A stretch of 64,000 nt of DNA from Diphasiastrum complanatum (taxonomy: Eukaryota > Streptophyta > Lycopodiopsida > Lycopodiales > Lycopodiaceae). The stretch covers positions 30,753,538-30,817,537 of the forward strand of contig CM055095.1 of NCBI GenBank assembly GCA_029204225.1, read 5' to 3'. Shown one piece after another: positions 1 through 10,394 of the stretch. A model generated the notes under the pieces. The model did not search any database. It was not told the origin of the DNA and saw nothing but the letters and a program-made list of their open reading frames with translations. Numbering within the stretch: the stretch's first letter is position 1; each line of letters opens with the position of its first letter. A program made the position numbers and the translations under genes.

Positions 1-1957
1 TCCTAGAGGTAGTAGGCACGTCCGAAAAAGTTGCAAGGATATTCAAACGCTTTCAAAAGGAGGTTATCGAAATAGAAGGATCCGTGCATTCAAATAAGCA
101 TATTCTGATTTTTGTAAGTTTTTCAATGACATTTGGATTTAATTTCAGCTATGGTGATATTCTGTTAACTATCAGTTTTTTTTGCAGATCTACATTAGTA
201 GCTCCTCGGAATATTAAAGACAATGCTTCACTAGGAATGTCATTGGGCACAATATTGACTTGCAAATCCACTGAGCATATCATGATGAACAATAGGATTT
301 CAAATGTAAAGTGTAAAATAGCAGAGTCTTTGATGGTGGACATTCAAAATTTTTTAGATAAGACTATAGTTCAGGGTGCTTGTGATTTTGCGGGTATTAG
401 CAAGGAAGCATATGCAACAATATTTAAACTAATTAGAGAAGCTTTTAAGCAAGTTCAAATTAGAAAAGTCCCAATCCCTAGGACATATCACTTGAAGAAA
501 GAGAGGGATATATTAAACATAGGTATGCATAAGATCACTGGAACTCCATTTCATATTGAGGAGGTGTATGAAATTGATGGAAGATCGATATTCTATAATT
601 CATCAAACAATTTATTTGTTGATCTAAATTACTTGTTGAGATACATCATCACATTCTATGATATAACCTATGAAAAGGTGAATGACAAAATAATCATAGT
701 ACTTAAGTTAGATGAGTCAGAAATTGTGAAAGGGCAGAAGATGGAGAGAGTGAGTATAACTCTTGTGAATGGTGCTCTATCACAACAGAGAACCAAGAGG
801 ATTTCAGATTCAGTGTCCAGTCAGAAAATGATATATGGTGGTTGGCAGCGTTTCAAGTAATTAGCCTCATTATTACATTACATTCATTGAATAGTATTAA
901 TACATTGTAAATTAAGTCTGATTAATTTTTTTGGACAGGTGCTAAAAGAGAATCATGATATATTATCATGGATATTCTCAAGGACAGCTTATCCTAGGAT
1001 CATCAAGGACCATATGGATGGAGGACTTCTCAATGTTCCAGGAGTTGGAGACTTCAATGTTGAATGGCACTTAGCAGGTGATTTGAAAACATTGAAATGT
1101 ATGTATAATGTCTCTCACTGTGCTACACCAAAACACCCTTGTTTGTACTGCATGAAAATGGCAAAAGATGTAACTAGGAGTACATGAATACTAGAGAATA
1201 TGCAGATCCAAACTGGAAGCCTGTGCTGCCTATCCCCTTAAAAAATGTGCATGTTTGCACTCTTCATGCAGAAGTTAGATTAATAGAAAAGATCGTTTAT
1301 CTTCATATAGTTTTTGCTTGGAATAGTAAGCCAGCATCATTAGCAAAGGAAGCTATCTCTCGATTAGAAGATGTTTTATCAAAAGCAGGACTCCATAAAG
1401 GACATGTCAAAATTCAAAAAGATGACAAGCTTTCAGGAAAGAATGGGAACATGCCAACTAAGCCAAGCATAGGAGGAGCAAAAGCACGTCGTTTCCTATC
1501 AAATCATACTGGTAGGGCTTCTAATATTCAACACTCAGTCTGGACATATATTATTGCTGCTACTCAGGAAAGATGGCAAAACCAGAGTACTAAAAGTTGA
1601 TGTATGGAAAAAGCTTGATAGTATGATTGCTATTTTAAGAAAAGAAAAATACTCTGATATTGATAAAAAAGCTGTCCAAAGGACTTGTGTTGAGCTTGTT
1701 AATGCAGTATCAAAAGCATGGGGAGATGATCACATCACTCATTATATGGTTAGTATTAAGTTCTTAAAATGCTTTCAAATTTTCATATATATTTAGATCC
1801 AAACATAAGACTAACATTATGATTTTGACATATGCAGCACATACTAAGAGATCATACAACATTTTTTGCAAATACATATGGAGGTATGGTCATCACAAGG
1901 GATGGAGAAGTCACACTGGCAAGCATGAACAACATTTCATCGAAATACACAACATGA
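1..1957 (+). pseudogene. Transposase-like gene, decayed, start beyond window edge
   Basis: The frame is open from the left edge. A likely intron lies at about 114-186 (ends in a T-rich stretch and gcag), another at about 859-938, a third at about 1747-1837. The middle part carries GDLKTLK, then CATPKHPCLYC, then LHAE about 40 residues later. The C-terminal part has HYM followed by HILRDH and YGG. This order (D-K, CxxC, LHxxxR, HYMH..H) resembles an unnamed eukaryotic transposase-like family known to me from cnidarian, sponge and fungal genomes; that match is from memory. A one-base shift near 1182 and a second near 1575 break the frame, and it stops at 1955-1957. The function is inferred only. 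It converges on, and overlaps, the gene on the other strand. Confidence 0.55.
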
Positions 1958-2648
1958 ACCTCGTCTTCACAATAGTCAAAAAATTTACATAAATCAGCAG
2001 TAGTAAAATATACATTGTCATTAATATAATATACATGCAAATTGAATAGACATTTAGACTCCTCTATAGGGTTGGATTCATCAGCAGATGTATTTTGGCC
2101 AATAAAAGAATCCCGTAGAGAATCAATATTTATATCAATAAAGTCATTTTCCTTATCAGGAGTGTCGATAAAAAAGTGACTAATATCCTTAATAGCTGAC
2201 TGAACGGAGGATGATGCAAAAGGAGGGTCAACAACAGAAATTTCATCATCATCTGGGATCTGAACTAATAGAAAAAGTACGAACCACTCTGATATTCAAC
2301 CAATCGACATTTCTTGTTGCAATAAGGACACAATGAACTGCTTTTGAAAAGATCAAACAATTTGGTGAACATTCTATCCAGTCTATGTCTGAAAGCTGGA
2401 AAGAAATGAACCAGATCAGTATTATGCATGTACTAGAGTGAACCTATGGAGAAAACATGCTTACCAAGTATATCTCTGAATCTAACATAATGTTGATAAA
2501 AAACGTCAGAATTCAGTTGTGCAGTCCTGAAAACATGTAAATATGGCCTGAATAGGCTGTGGAAGTAGTCCAGGTTCTCAATAATCCCAAATTCACTAAG
2601 AAATGAACTCAAGCCTAAATCTCGTGAGGATCCTGAGGAAGAAGCCAT
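1852..2648 (-). pseudogene. Unknown protein with CxxC finger, decayed
   Basis: An ATG at 2648 opens a serine-rich N-terminus (MASSSGSS) followed by a hydrophobic-aromatic helix region. A good donor (gtaagc) at 2464 and an acceptor at about 2396 would join it to a second exon carrying CPYCNKKC, a likely zinc-binding pair of CxxC. A shift near 2265 then leads into a frame of about 138 codons (2265-1852) that is acidic at first (PDDDEIS, DTPDKEND) and ends near 1852. I do not recognise the family. The 3' end overlaps the last exon of the convergent transposase-like gene by about 100 bases, so one of the two reading frames there may be accidental. The ATG lies about 800 bp from the divergent histone/protease gene, and the two appear to share a control region. 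Confidence 0.4.
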
Positions 2649-2699
2649 CGGACTTGTGCGCGAGGGAGAAGAGAAACAAAACTAACTATCAAGATGGTG

Positions 2700-3140
2700 C
2701 ACAAGAGAGATATGTACGGCGTGAGATACGGAATATCACACTTGTGCGCAAGTAGGTGTCGTTGAGTGCAAACGGACAACAAAGAGCGCGCACAAGAGCG
2801 ATATGCCGCAAATTTCTATAACGAAAAAAAGTAAAAAATTAATCGGTTTTCGTGCCACGTGTGGTCAACGGTCAATGGACATGTGTCTACTTTTCATTTG
2901 ACTATAGCTACTCGCACGTGTGAGGTGACACCTAGACACGTGTGAAATGACAACTAGACACGTGTTGCATGTTCATTCGTGTGCTCAAAAACACGTGTCG
3001 CTCTATCATTAGCTCGTACAAATCCCACACGTGTAAAGTGACAAAGTGACACGTGTTGCTCTGCCATTAGTTCGTACAACTCCCACACGTGTGATAGGAC
3101 ATTCCTTTGCACGTGCGAACCGCGATATAAAATCACAAAC
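2700..3140. promoter_or_regulatory. Divergent intergenic region with nine G-boxes
   Basis: CACGTG occurs nine times, starting at 2856, 2915, 2937, 2959, 2992, 3028, 3050, 3086 and 3110. Spacings of 22 and 36 recur, and a roughly 58-bp unit is duplicated between about 2991 and 3100. CACGTG is the core of the plant G-box, bound by bZIP and bHLH factors. A TATAAAA lies at 3126-3132, reading towards the + gene. A short inverted repeat flanks the block: GCGCGCACAAG near 2789 and its complement near 3190, both continuing into a GCGATATG-type sequence. This fits a shared control region for the two divergent genes. Whether it is or was active cannot be told. Confidence 0.5.
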
Positions 3141-3446
3141 TTCGATGAATTTTTTTCACCCTTTTTTTTTTTACTTGCATATCGCACTTGTGCGCGTCCT
3201 TCACAATCGAATTTCCACCCACCGCCTTCCATGCGCACAAGTCTGATACATCTGCCTACGTGTCCCCCCGTATTGCACTTGTGCGTGTTTCTTCAAAACT
3301 AATCTCTTTCTCTTATATTCAGCTTGCATAGGTCCGATATACCGTACGTTTTTCCCGTACATATCGGTCCTCCACAAGATTTTTATCACCCTTCCTTGCT
3401 CATCCTCGCCGTCGTGCACAAATTCGCTATTGCATAGTACACGTCC

Positions 3447-4863
3447 ATGGATAGGAGAAAGCAGATAAGGAGGGACTTCTTCTCTCCTGGCTCATCCTCA
3501 GCCCCTACGGTGGCCATTACCCCTCCTGCTAGACATAGAACGCGCAACCGCAGCAGGTGGCTCTCTGAGATACGCAAGTACCAGAGATTAACTGCTCTAT
3601 TGATCCCAAGGGCTCCATTCTATGGTGTTGTCTGAAACATAACAAGAAATGATTTCGAATAGCTGGTCAGATTTATATCCAGTGCTCTTCAGTGCCTTCA
3701 GGAGGCTGCTAAAGATTACCTTAGTCTTTTTCTTTTAAGATTCATTTTTGCTTGCCATCCATTCCAAGAGAGTCACCATAATGCTCAAGGATTTTCAGCT
3801 CCTGATGAGAATGAGGGATAGGTTTTGTAGGTTACATGTATCTCAGCCTTCTGCTCCCAAGCCAACTCCTGTAGATAGGACTGGTCTTCCTACGAAGCGT
3901 CCTAGGAAGCAGAGAGCCCCCAAGAGAGCTCCAAAGAAAGTAAAAATTGTAGACACCACAGATTCTGTGAAACCTGACCCGAAATCAATTGTAGATAACA
4001 CTGTTGTTGATAATGCTGTAAATATAGCTACAGCTGTTTTGGATACCGCTTTAATTCCTGTAGATACTACACATCCACCTCCTCCTCCTCCTCCTCCTCC
4101 AAATTTTTATACATATATAGATTCGGATGAGTATCTTAAATTTGAGAAAGACATATCCGATGCTATAGATATAATTGGTACTCATTTTTGTTTTAGACTA
4201 GATGAACTTGATTTAATTATTAATTTTAGAGTTCTAGATTGCTTGGATCTCAAAGACAGACGAACTTCTATCAGTGATCCTGTGATAGAGTCCGGGCTGA
4301 CACTCTTGCAATTTGACATTGCAAGAGATTCATCCAATGAGTTGCTGGTGTTGAGTAACTTTCTGCTCCAGGCCTTCAAGGAGAATAATGACACATTGTC
4401 ACAGTGTTTGACAAGTGGATTCACACCAGCAACAAAGTATCTGCTCATCCCTTATTATACCAAGTAAGATATATTAAATGCTTCTTGCTATTTTATGCAT
4501 TAACATTGGCATTTTCAATTTAAATAGTTCTCAGAATTGTCGCTAAAGGACTTTCAACCTTATTTTGCAGTGACCACTGGAGTTTAAACCTGATCTCTAT
4601 TAAGAGATCTATAAATAATAGTATCAAAGGTTTTTGTGTCAAGATGAATTCAGCGAGAAATACGCATAAGGATGTAGATATATATCTGCCATATTTAAGT
4701 AAATATATTCCTACAGATGTTCCCCATTCCGTGGATTGGGAGATCGTGAGTTTGGAGGTAAACTCTGTCTTTCTTAATAGCATGTTGAAATCAGTATTCT
4801 AATGTAATTGTTTCATTCTAATTCATTCATGGTGCAAAGGATGATGTAGTTGTACTAAATTAA
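3447..4863 (+). pseudogene. CENH3-like histone H3 fused to Ulp1-type protease, decayed
   Basis: From the ATG at 3447, a short basic tail leads to SEIRKYQRLTALLIPRAPF, the alpha-N/alpha-1 part of a histone H3. Two stops follow, with LQEAAKDYL (alpha-2) between them and a frameshift near 3745. The frame then continues with LAIHSKRVTIMLKDF (alpha-3) to 4463. LLIP-APF, EAAxDYL, KDF and a loop 1 one residue longer than in canonical H3 all favour the centromeric variant CENH3. The same frame goes on through a Lys/Arg-rich linker and nine prolines into a domain ending TKYLLIPYY. A phase-consistent intron (4464-4570) places DHWSLNL next, matching the HW of C48 Ulp1/SENP proteases. A second donor at 4758 leads to an exon (4840-4863) reading DDVVVLN, where a DC(G) would be expected, so the catalytic Cys is not seen. 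Histone call strong; protease call probable. Confidence 0.72.
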
Positions 4864-5187
4864 GATCAGAACAAATATAGATAACATAGAAAAAAAATAT
4901 ATGTATAGAATTCATAGAAAAATATACATTTATATATCATATGCTACTCCATTTTATGAATTTGGGAGCACAAAATACATGTACTGATGCCCAACTTGGG
5001 CTCTCATTTATTAAATGAAAGAGTGTACACACAGATTTCTACTAAAGTTTATTTGAAACTATTGTTCTCCCACAATGGTGATTGTTGTAGGTAGATCTTT
5101 GCAGCATGTTATCAGTTCTTGTCTTTTTCGCATCTGTGACATGACAAATATTAGTGAATGTGCAATTGTAAATGATGACATTTTCTA
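4864..5187. other. Non-coding AT-rich spacer
   Basis: This separates the convergent 3' ends of the histone/protease gene and gene X1. It is rich in A/T runs. I see no coding frame, RNA gene or clear repeat in it. Confidence 0.5.
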
Positions 5188-6409
5188 TTATTTTGTTCTA
5201 TTTTGACATGGCAATACACATAAAGTACTTACGAGTCTTCCGTTGATGATAAATCTGAGATATGTTGGTAGATTGGTTTGTAATAGCATGAGCTCTGTTC
5301 TGATAAAATCAAGCTTCCAATGTTCTTCCACCTCAACCATAGTCAAATATTCCTCATTGTAGATAATGCTTATCTCCATTCGGTTTGTCTTGATCCAGTG
5401 GTAGCCATGTACCTTCAATTTTCTTGTATCTCTGGTAGCTAAATGTGAGACTGAGCATTTTCTTTTCGATATGATAACGAAAGATCATTGAGGACTTTTT
5501 AATCCTGCATTCCATGTCATTATTTGTTTTACTATCCCAGCCTTGATCCATGAAATCTGACAAAGTCTCATCTGATAAATCCTTGCAAACAAATAAAGTT
5601 GGTGTCCTACGAACACTATCACTCGAATAAAAATCAACAAATATATGTAATGAGATAAACCAACTTAGGTGAACAATTTTTGAGTCTGTGCTTATCTTCA
5701 TAGCATTTCTAATATCAATTAGTAGCTTGCATCTCAAGGATTCAGAAACAATGTTGTCAGGAGTAGGCCACTCATCACTTTGAAAACTAGGCAATGGAAT
5801 TGCTTCGAGCTTGCCAAAACCTCCATCTGTTTGTGGGGTATATAAAGATTCATAAAAATAGATACCACAATCTGCAAGTTCCTTTGGACTTCTTCTTCTG
5901 TATTGCAGCTTTCCAACATCAGAGTGAATCACATCTAATATTTCTACAAGTGATTGTGTGGGCTCCCATTCACTTATGCATGATGGATATAAATTTGAAA
6001 GAAAAAAACAATGTTGAAGCATTTAAATCATAATCTGAAGAGCATCAATAAAGAAAATCACCTATGATTGTTGTAGAGTGCATATGTTTTGATGTACTTA
6101 CAATTACATTTTTGATGATCATGAGGATTGATATCATGTACTTTGATTTTTGAATGCATATATACATGTTGTACTAAGAATTCTGATATAGATTGACCTC
6201 CCGGGGTGGTCTTGAACTCCAAAATTTTTGCTTTCCAATAAGATTTGTAAGTCATTTTTGCTCTTTTCTTTTGTCGAAAATTGCCCTTTGATGATGGATG
6301 CAGCAATATCCATGTGTTCTTCGTATATTTTGTTGGCTTCCGTATCAACTTCATCTTTCTCATTGTAAAGAATCACAGAATTGATTGTAGATTTGGGTCT
6401 CCTTGCCAT
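5188..6409 (-). pseudogene. Unknown gene X, copy 1
   Basis: An ATG at 6409 opens MARRPKST. After a frame change near 6340 the sequence reads WILLHPSSKGNF, a basic stretch and GGQSISEFLVQHVYMHSK, ending at a donor (gtaagt) near 6101. A second exon from about 6000 to 5400 starts near EWEPTQSL and contains ADCGIYFYESLYTP and RRTPTLFV. A frameshift near 5400 moves the last part into another frame that runs to 5188. No known domain is recognised. A clear paralogue is at 62564-62875 on the other strand, with the same HPS-KG, QSI-E-LVQHVY-H and HD-NP motifs, so this is a real, repeated gene family. It lies tail-to-tail with the histone/protease gene. Confidence 0.5.
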
Positions 6410-6429
6410 TGCTATTTTCAAAGCTTGGG

Positions 6430-6890
6430 CCCCAACAATCTCTCTGATATGATACTTATTTCAATTTATTGTATCACATTTAATCTAATGTGAATGCCAA
6501 CATAGTCACAGTTACTGCGTATACGATATTTTATGTAATTGTACATACTGTATTTCTATAACTGTAACTAGTATAGTTAGAAAAATTCATTATACTAACC
6601 ATCATAGTCAAGTAAATTTAACTTGAGGTATTGACGTCGGGCAGATTAGCACATGTCGGGCAGGAAGAAGAAACCAATGGAATACGTCCATGCTGCCCGG
6701 ACACAAATTTCAAAGTTTTCTATATTGCATTTTTATTTCTCAGTTAATTTGAACTACGTTACGTAGATTTCTATATTGCATTTTTATTTCTCAGTTAATT
6801 TGAACTATATAACTCTAACTGTACTCTCATACTAATCCTAACTCTAAGGTAATCCTAACCCTAACACTATCCCTTACTCCAAAACAAATA
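6430..6890. repeat. Spacer with 51-bp duplication and telomere-like motifs
   Basis: No coding frame is convincing. A 51-base unit starting tttctatattgca is present at 6717 and again at 6768. From about 6820 to 6880 there are loose copies of CCTAAC/CCCTAA, the complement of the plant telomere repeat, in degenerate order. GCCCGA/GGGCAG motifs at 6636-6700 could be part of a Helitron 3' end, but I could not find a convincing CTRR terminus with a hairpin. Confidence 0.45.
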
Positions 6891-8168
6891 CTACAACATT
6901 TCAGAATACACAATGTTTTGAGTGCACTTCGCCACTCTTGCCACATCTGTAAATCGGCCGTCAATATCAGTAATCAACCCTCGTATACTTCTGACATTTC
7001 GCACTCTCAATAATGCGACATACAACTGACCATGACTAAATACGAAACGTGGCAAGTACAATCCAATAGTCTCCATAGTCTGCCCCTACACCTTGTTTAT
7101 TGTCATGGCGAAAGCCACTTTAATAGGAAATTGTACTCACTGCAATTCAAACGACAAGTCGAAAGCGCTCGACACTAAAGAAATCCGTGGAATGAGGACT
7201 CTACTCCCAATATTCTTGCCGGTAACTATCTATCCGTCTACTACTTGTCTACCCACTCTACGAATGATGAGTCTCATACCATTGCACAATCCTTTGTGCG
7301 ACGCGATGGACCGCAACAACATCATTATCATGCCAACCTTCAACACCAATCTATGTGGAGGACATCCACTCGGTTGCAAGCTGTTCAAAAGCTCTATTGG
7401 GTACACATCAAAGTCATCACGCTCAACCATGCTATCAGCACTATAAAACGTGGAAGCATCACCAGGAAGTTGCTCAACAACTTTTGAATTTATCTCATCC
7501 ACGTTTTCGTTCAATGGAGTCAATATTACATGGCTTCTTAAAAAATCAACATCCATGTAACGTCGTGCAATATCGGGGAAAGTGAACAAAATCAATTCAC
7601 ACACATCCCGTGTCCTTAGACACATCCACTCTGGAAAATCCAAACCATGCTGCACAAATGTGGGCTTGCAACCATCTCCAATACTCAACAAATACTCCGT
7701 GAACCTGATTGATCGTTCCTATCGGCTCCCTCCACACCCATAACATGCATGTTTGTTGACAGTTTGTGCACCTCCATATATTTCCCACAAACGCAAACTC
7801 TTTATTGAAGCGCTCACAATCTGTGCACGACTGCCTTGTCGTACCACCAGGAGCACTTGACAAAAATCACCACCAAAAACGATCGGAACTCCTCCAAATG
7901 GATTATCAATACGGAATATGTCACGTAGAGACCGATCCACACACTTGATGACATACTTATGTACTATGGGAGCCTTGTCCCAAATAATGAGTCGACATGT
8001 CATCAAAAGCCTACCTAATGGAGATTGTTTCGAGATGTTGCACGTTGAACTTTCGTTCAATTCCATCGGAGGAATCTTAAATCTAGAGTGCGCGGTCTTA
8101 CCACCTTTCATTAACAATGCATCGATCCTCGACGATGCAACTGCCAACGCTATCCAACCTTGTGCATT
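6891..8168 (-). pseudogene. Helitron RepHel helicase, C-terminal fragment
   Basis: Reading from 8168 down: AVASS, TAHSRFKIP, LIIWDKAP (Walker B region), FGGDFCQVL, then ILTPLNENVDEIN, and finally FSHGQLYVALLRVRNVRSI near 7020, which is motif VI of PIF1-like helicases. These motifs, in this order, are typical of the helicase half of plant Helitron Rep/helicase proteins. The Walker A motif and the whole Rep nuclease are missing: the fragment starts abruptly at about 8168 next to an LTR. It is split into three frames, with breaks near 7705 and 7150. DKAP replaces the usual DEAP, so the Walker B glutamate is lost as well. Confidence 0.85.
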
Positions 8169-8177
8169 CTGATACCA
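8169..8177 (-). other. Primer-binding-site-like sequence beside LTR B
   Basis: CTGATACCA on the + strand is the complement of TGGTATCAG, the core of the initiator tRNA-Met binding site used by plant copia elements. It sits on the outer side of LTR B, where a 3' LTR should be followed by host DNA. The next bases are already Helitron sequence. Confidence 0.55.
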
Positions 8178-8794
8178 TGTCGTAAATCAGCGGAAGCGAG
8201 CGAAAGCTGGGAGCGAGTTTGGTGCGTGGATAGGAAATGCCACAATTAGCAACAGAACGTTCAAATTGAAAAGATTCACAAATGCACAAAGAATTGATAT
8301 AGTAGTAGGACTAAAAATTGCACTCTGATTAATATCAAAATAGTGAGTACAATTGCTTGAAGTGATAACTTTAGCTTACAGTTGTTGAGGGTGATAACTC
8401 TTGTTATAGAAACTCAAAAAATCAAAAGAAGTTTTCTGATGAAGATTCTACGATGATACCTTACAAAATATCTACAACTACCTTTTGTTGCAGTTATTAC
8501 AACCGCCTCATTACAATTAATGCATGTACAAAGTGGGCAGACTGTCAACGCGAAATTGTTGGTTCGGATTTAGACCGACAATATCAAAACTTATAAGAAT
8601 AAAAAAAATACACCAACTCGAAAAATACTGACTCAAAAAATATAGAAATTTTTGAGTCGATCCAATATGGAAAATTTTTGAAAACCTTGATCTTGAATTT
8701 TTCAATCTTTGGAACAAAAATTCAAGCCTTCTATTCAGGGTTTTCAGGTTGCTCATTATTGAATGGATTTGAGGCTGAGCATCGAATTCCAACA
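8178..8794 (-). repeat. LTR of copia B (617 bp)
   Basis: On the element strand it runs from TGTTGG (8794) to CGACA (8178), giving TG..CA ends. A polypurine tract, AAAAGGGAG, lies just inside at about 8796-8805, marking this as the 3' LTR of the copia element whose genes follow at higher coordinates. No matching 5' LTR is found near 12400. The outer side carries a primer-binding-site core instead of plain flank. Confidence 0.75.
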
Positions 8795-8805
8795 CTCCCT
8801 TTTAA

Positions 8806-9503
8806 TGTGGATCCTGAAAACTATTGATTTTCAGATTCAACATGTCGTTGAATCTGAGATAGTGCTCCTTTGACAGAGCCTTCATGAAGTAATTTGCTGC
8901 CATTGATTCTATGATGTAGTAGACTAAGGATACCTCCTTTCTTTGCACTTTCTCTCTCAAATAATGATACCTAATTTCGATATGCTTGCTTCGAGAATGA
9001 AATCTTGGATGAGAGAGAGAGAGAGCTATGGTGCTTTGGTTGTCACAAAAGATAGTCGTTGGATGTGACTGTGCAAGGTCGATTTCTGCTAGCAGGTGCC
9101 TTAGTCAAATTGCCTCCTTTGTAGCATGTGTGGCAACAATGTACTCTGATTTTGTTGATGATAATGCTATTGAAGTCTGCTTTCGACTGTTCCACAAGAT
9201 TGGGCCTTGATTGTATAAAAATACAAATTCAGAAGTAGACCTTCTAGTATCGATATCTCCTACCCAATTCGCATTTGTGTATCCTTCAAGTATGTTGGTA
9301 GGTTGATTGCCTCCATAACAGATGCTAAGATGTTTGGTTGTCTGGATGTACTTCATGATTTTCATGAGCGCTCTCCAATGGGTTAGACCTAGATTCGATA
9401 GGAACTGGCTGAGTAAACTGATTGAATATGCAATGTCGGGTCGAGTGCAAATCATTGCATAGATCAGTGAGCTGATAATGTAGTGAATCGGATATTGCTT
9501 CAT
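8806..9503 (-). pseudogene. pol: Copia B RNase H domain
   Basis: From 9503 down it reads MICTRPDIAYSISLLSQFL, GLTHWRALMKIMKYI, then SIALSSTKSEYI and, after a stop, FCDNQSTIAL, HSRSKHIEIRYHYLRE and MKALSKEHY. These are the standard Ty1/copia RNase H blocks, up to the end of pol. A stop near 9105 and others towards the polypurine tract break the frame. It directly follows the reverse transcriptase. Confidence 0.88.
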
Positions 9504-10394
9504 CTCCTCCTTTTCTACCTCAATCTAAGGAGACTGTTCCTTTGACACCTTCAGTCCGAGGTTGAGTGGAAAGAGACTCGGTTTGTAGTGGGCCATTCAA
9601 TACTTTTCCAGCATGTTTGTGAGATATCTTTGTTGGCTGATAAAAATCAAATGATTTTTTGATTCCGAGACAATAGTGAGCATGTCAGTCATTTTGTACT
9701 CCTTGGCCAGCATGCATTTTGTTTCCTTCATCAAATTTACATCATTACTGAACAATAGTGTATCATCCACATAGAGAGTGATGATGATGATGAAATTCGA
9801 TACAGGCTTGAAGTAGACATTCGAGTATGTTGAGTTTGGAATGAAGTCATTTTCAATAAGAAATGCACTGATTTTTTAAAACCAGACCTTGGGTGACTGT
9901 TTTAGCCCATAGAGTGCCTTGTGAATTTTGCACACAAGGTGTTGCTTACCCCTCATCTCGTATCTTTATGGCTGCAACATAAAGATTTTCTTTTCAATGA
10001 TTTCGTTGAGGAAAGCGGTCCGGACATACATCTGATGAACTTCAAGATCTGCTGCAGCTGCAAAGGAGAGTAACAGATGGATCGAAGCATGCTTGACGAT
10101 TGGGTTGAATGTCTTGGAGTAATCCAAATCTAGAATATGGGAATAGCCTTTGGCGACCAGCCTTGCTTTATATTGATTCAGCCTTCCTTCAACATCGTAC
10201 TTTGCCTTGAATACCCATTTGCATGGAATCAAATTTCTTCCCTTTGGCAGCTCATTGATTGTCCACCTTTGATTCTCTATCAAAGAATCGAATTCAGTGT
10301 CCATCGCTGCTTTCCATTGATCAGCATCAGGTGTCAACATCGCCTCCGATATTGTGTTTGGTTCCTGGATGAAGTAGCAGGCTGCATCGTCCAT
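9504..10394 (-). pseudogene. pol: Copia B reverse transcriptase
   Basis: From 10394 down: QWKAAMDTEFDSLIENQ, KWVFKAKYDVEG, QYKARLVAKGYSH and FLNEIIEKKIFMLQP, then a stop near 9966 and, in the following frame, HKALYGLKQSPKVW and LYVDDTLLFS near 9760-9780. YVDD is the copia catalytic motif and is intact. At least three stops and shifts lie between 9966 and 9540, so no enzyme could be made. Confidence 0.88.

Noticed and set aside
2991-3100. CRISPR-like array from evenly spaced ACACGTGT motifs
   Set aside because: Palindromic G-box cores with 22-36 base spacing in a plant genome; no repeat of CRISPR length and no cas genes.
3447-4863. Giant-virus or Polinton origin for the histone plus Ulp1 pair
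   Set aside because: The gene has introns, plant CENH3-like features and no capsid, polymerase or packaging gene nearby; a plant mobile or host gene is simpler.
6600-6720. Helitron 3' terminus (hairpin plus CTRR)
   Set aside because: GCCCGA/GGGCAG motifs are present, but no hairpin followed by CTRR at an AT target could be placed.
7093-8172. Plus-strand frames across the Helitron
   Set aside because: They are mirror frames of the minus-strand helicase, which has clear motifs.
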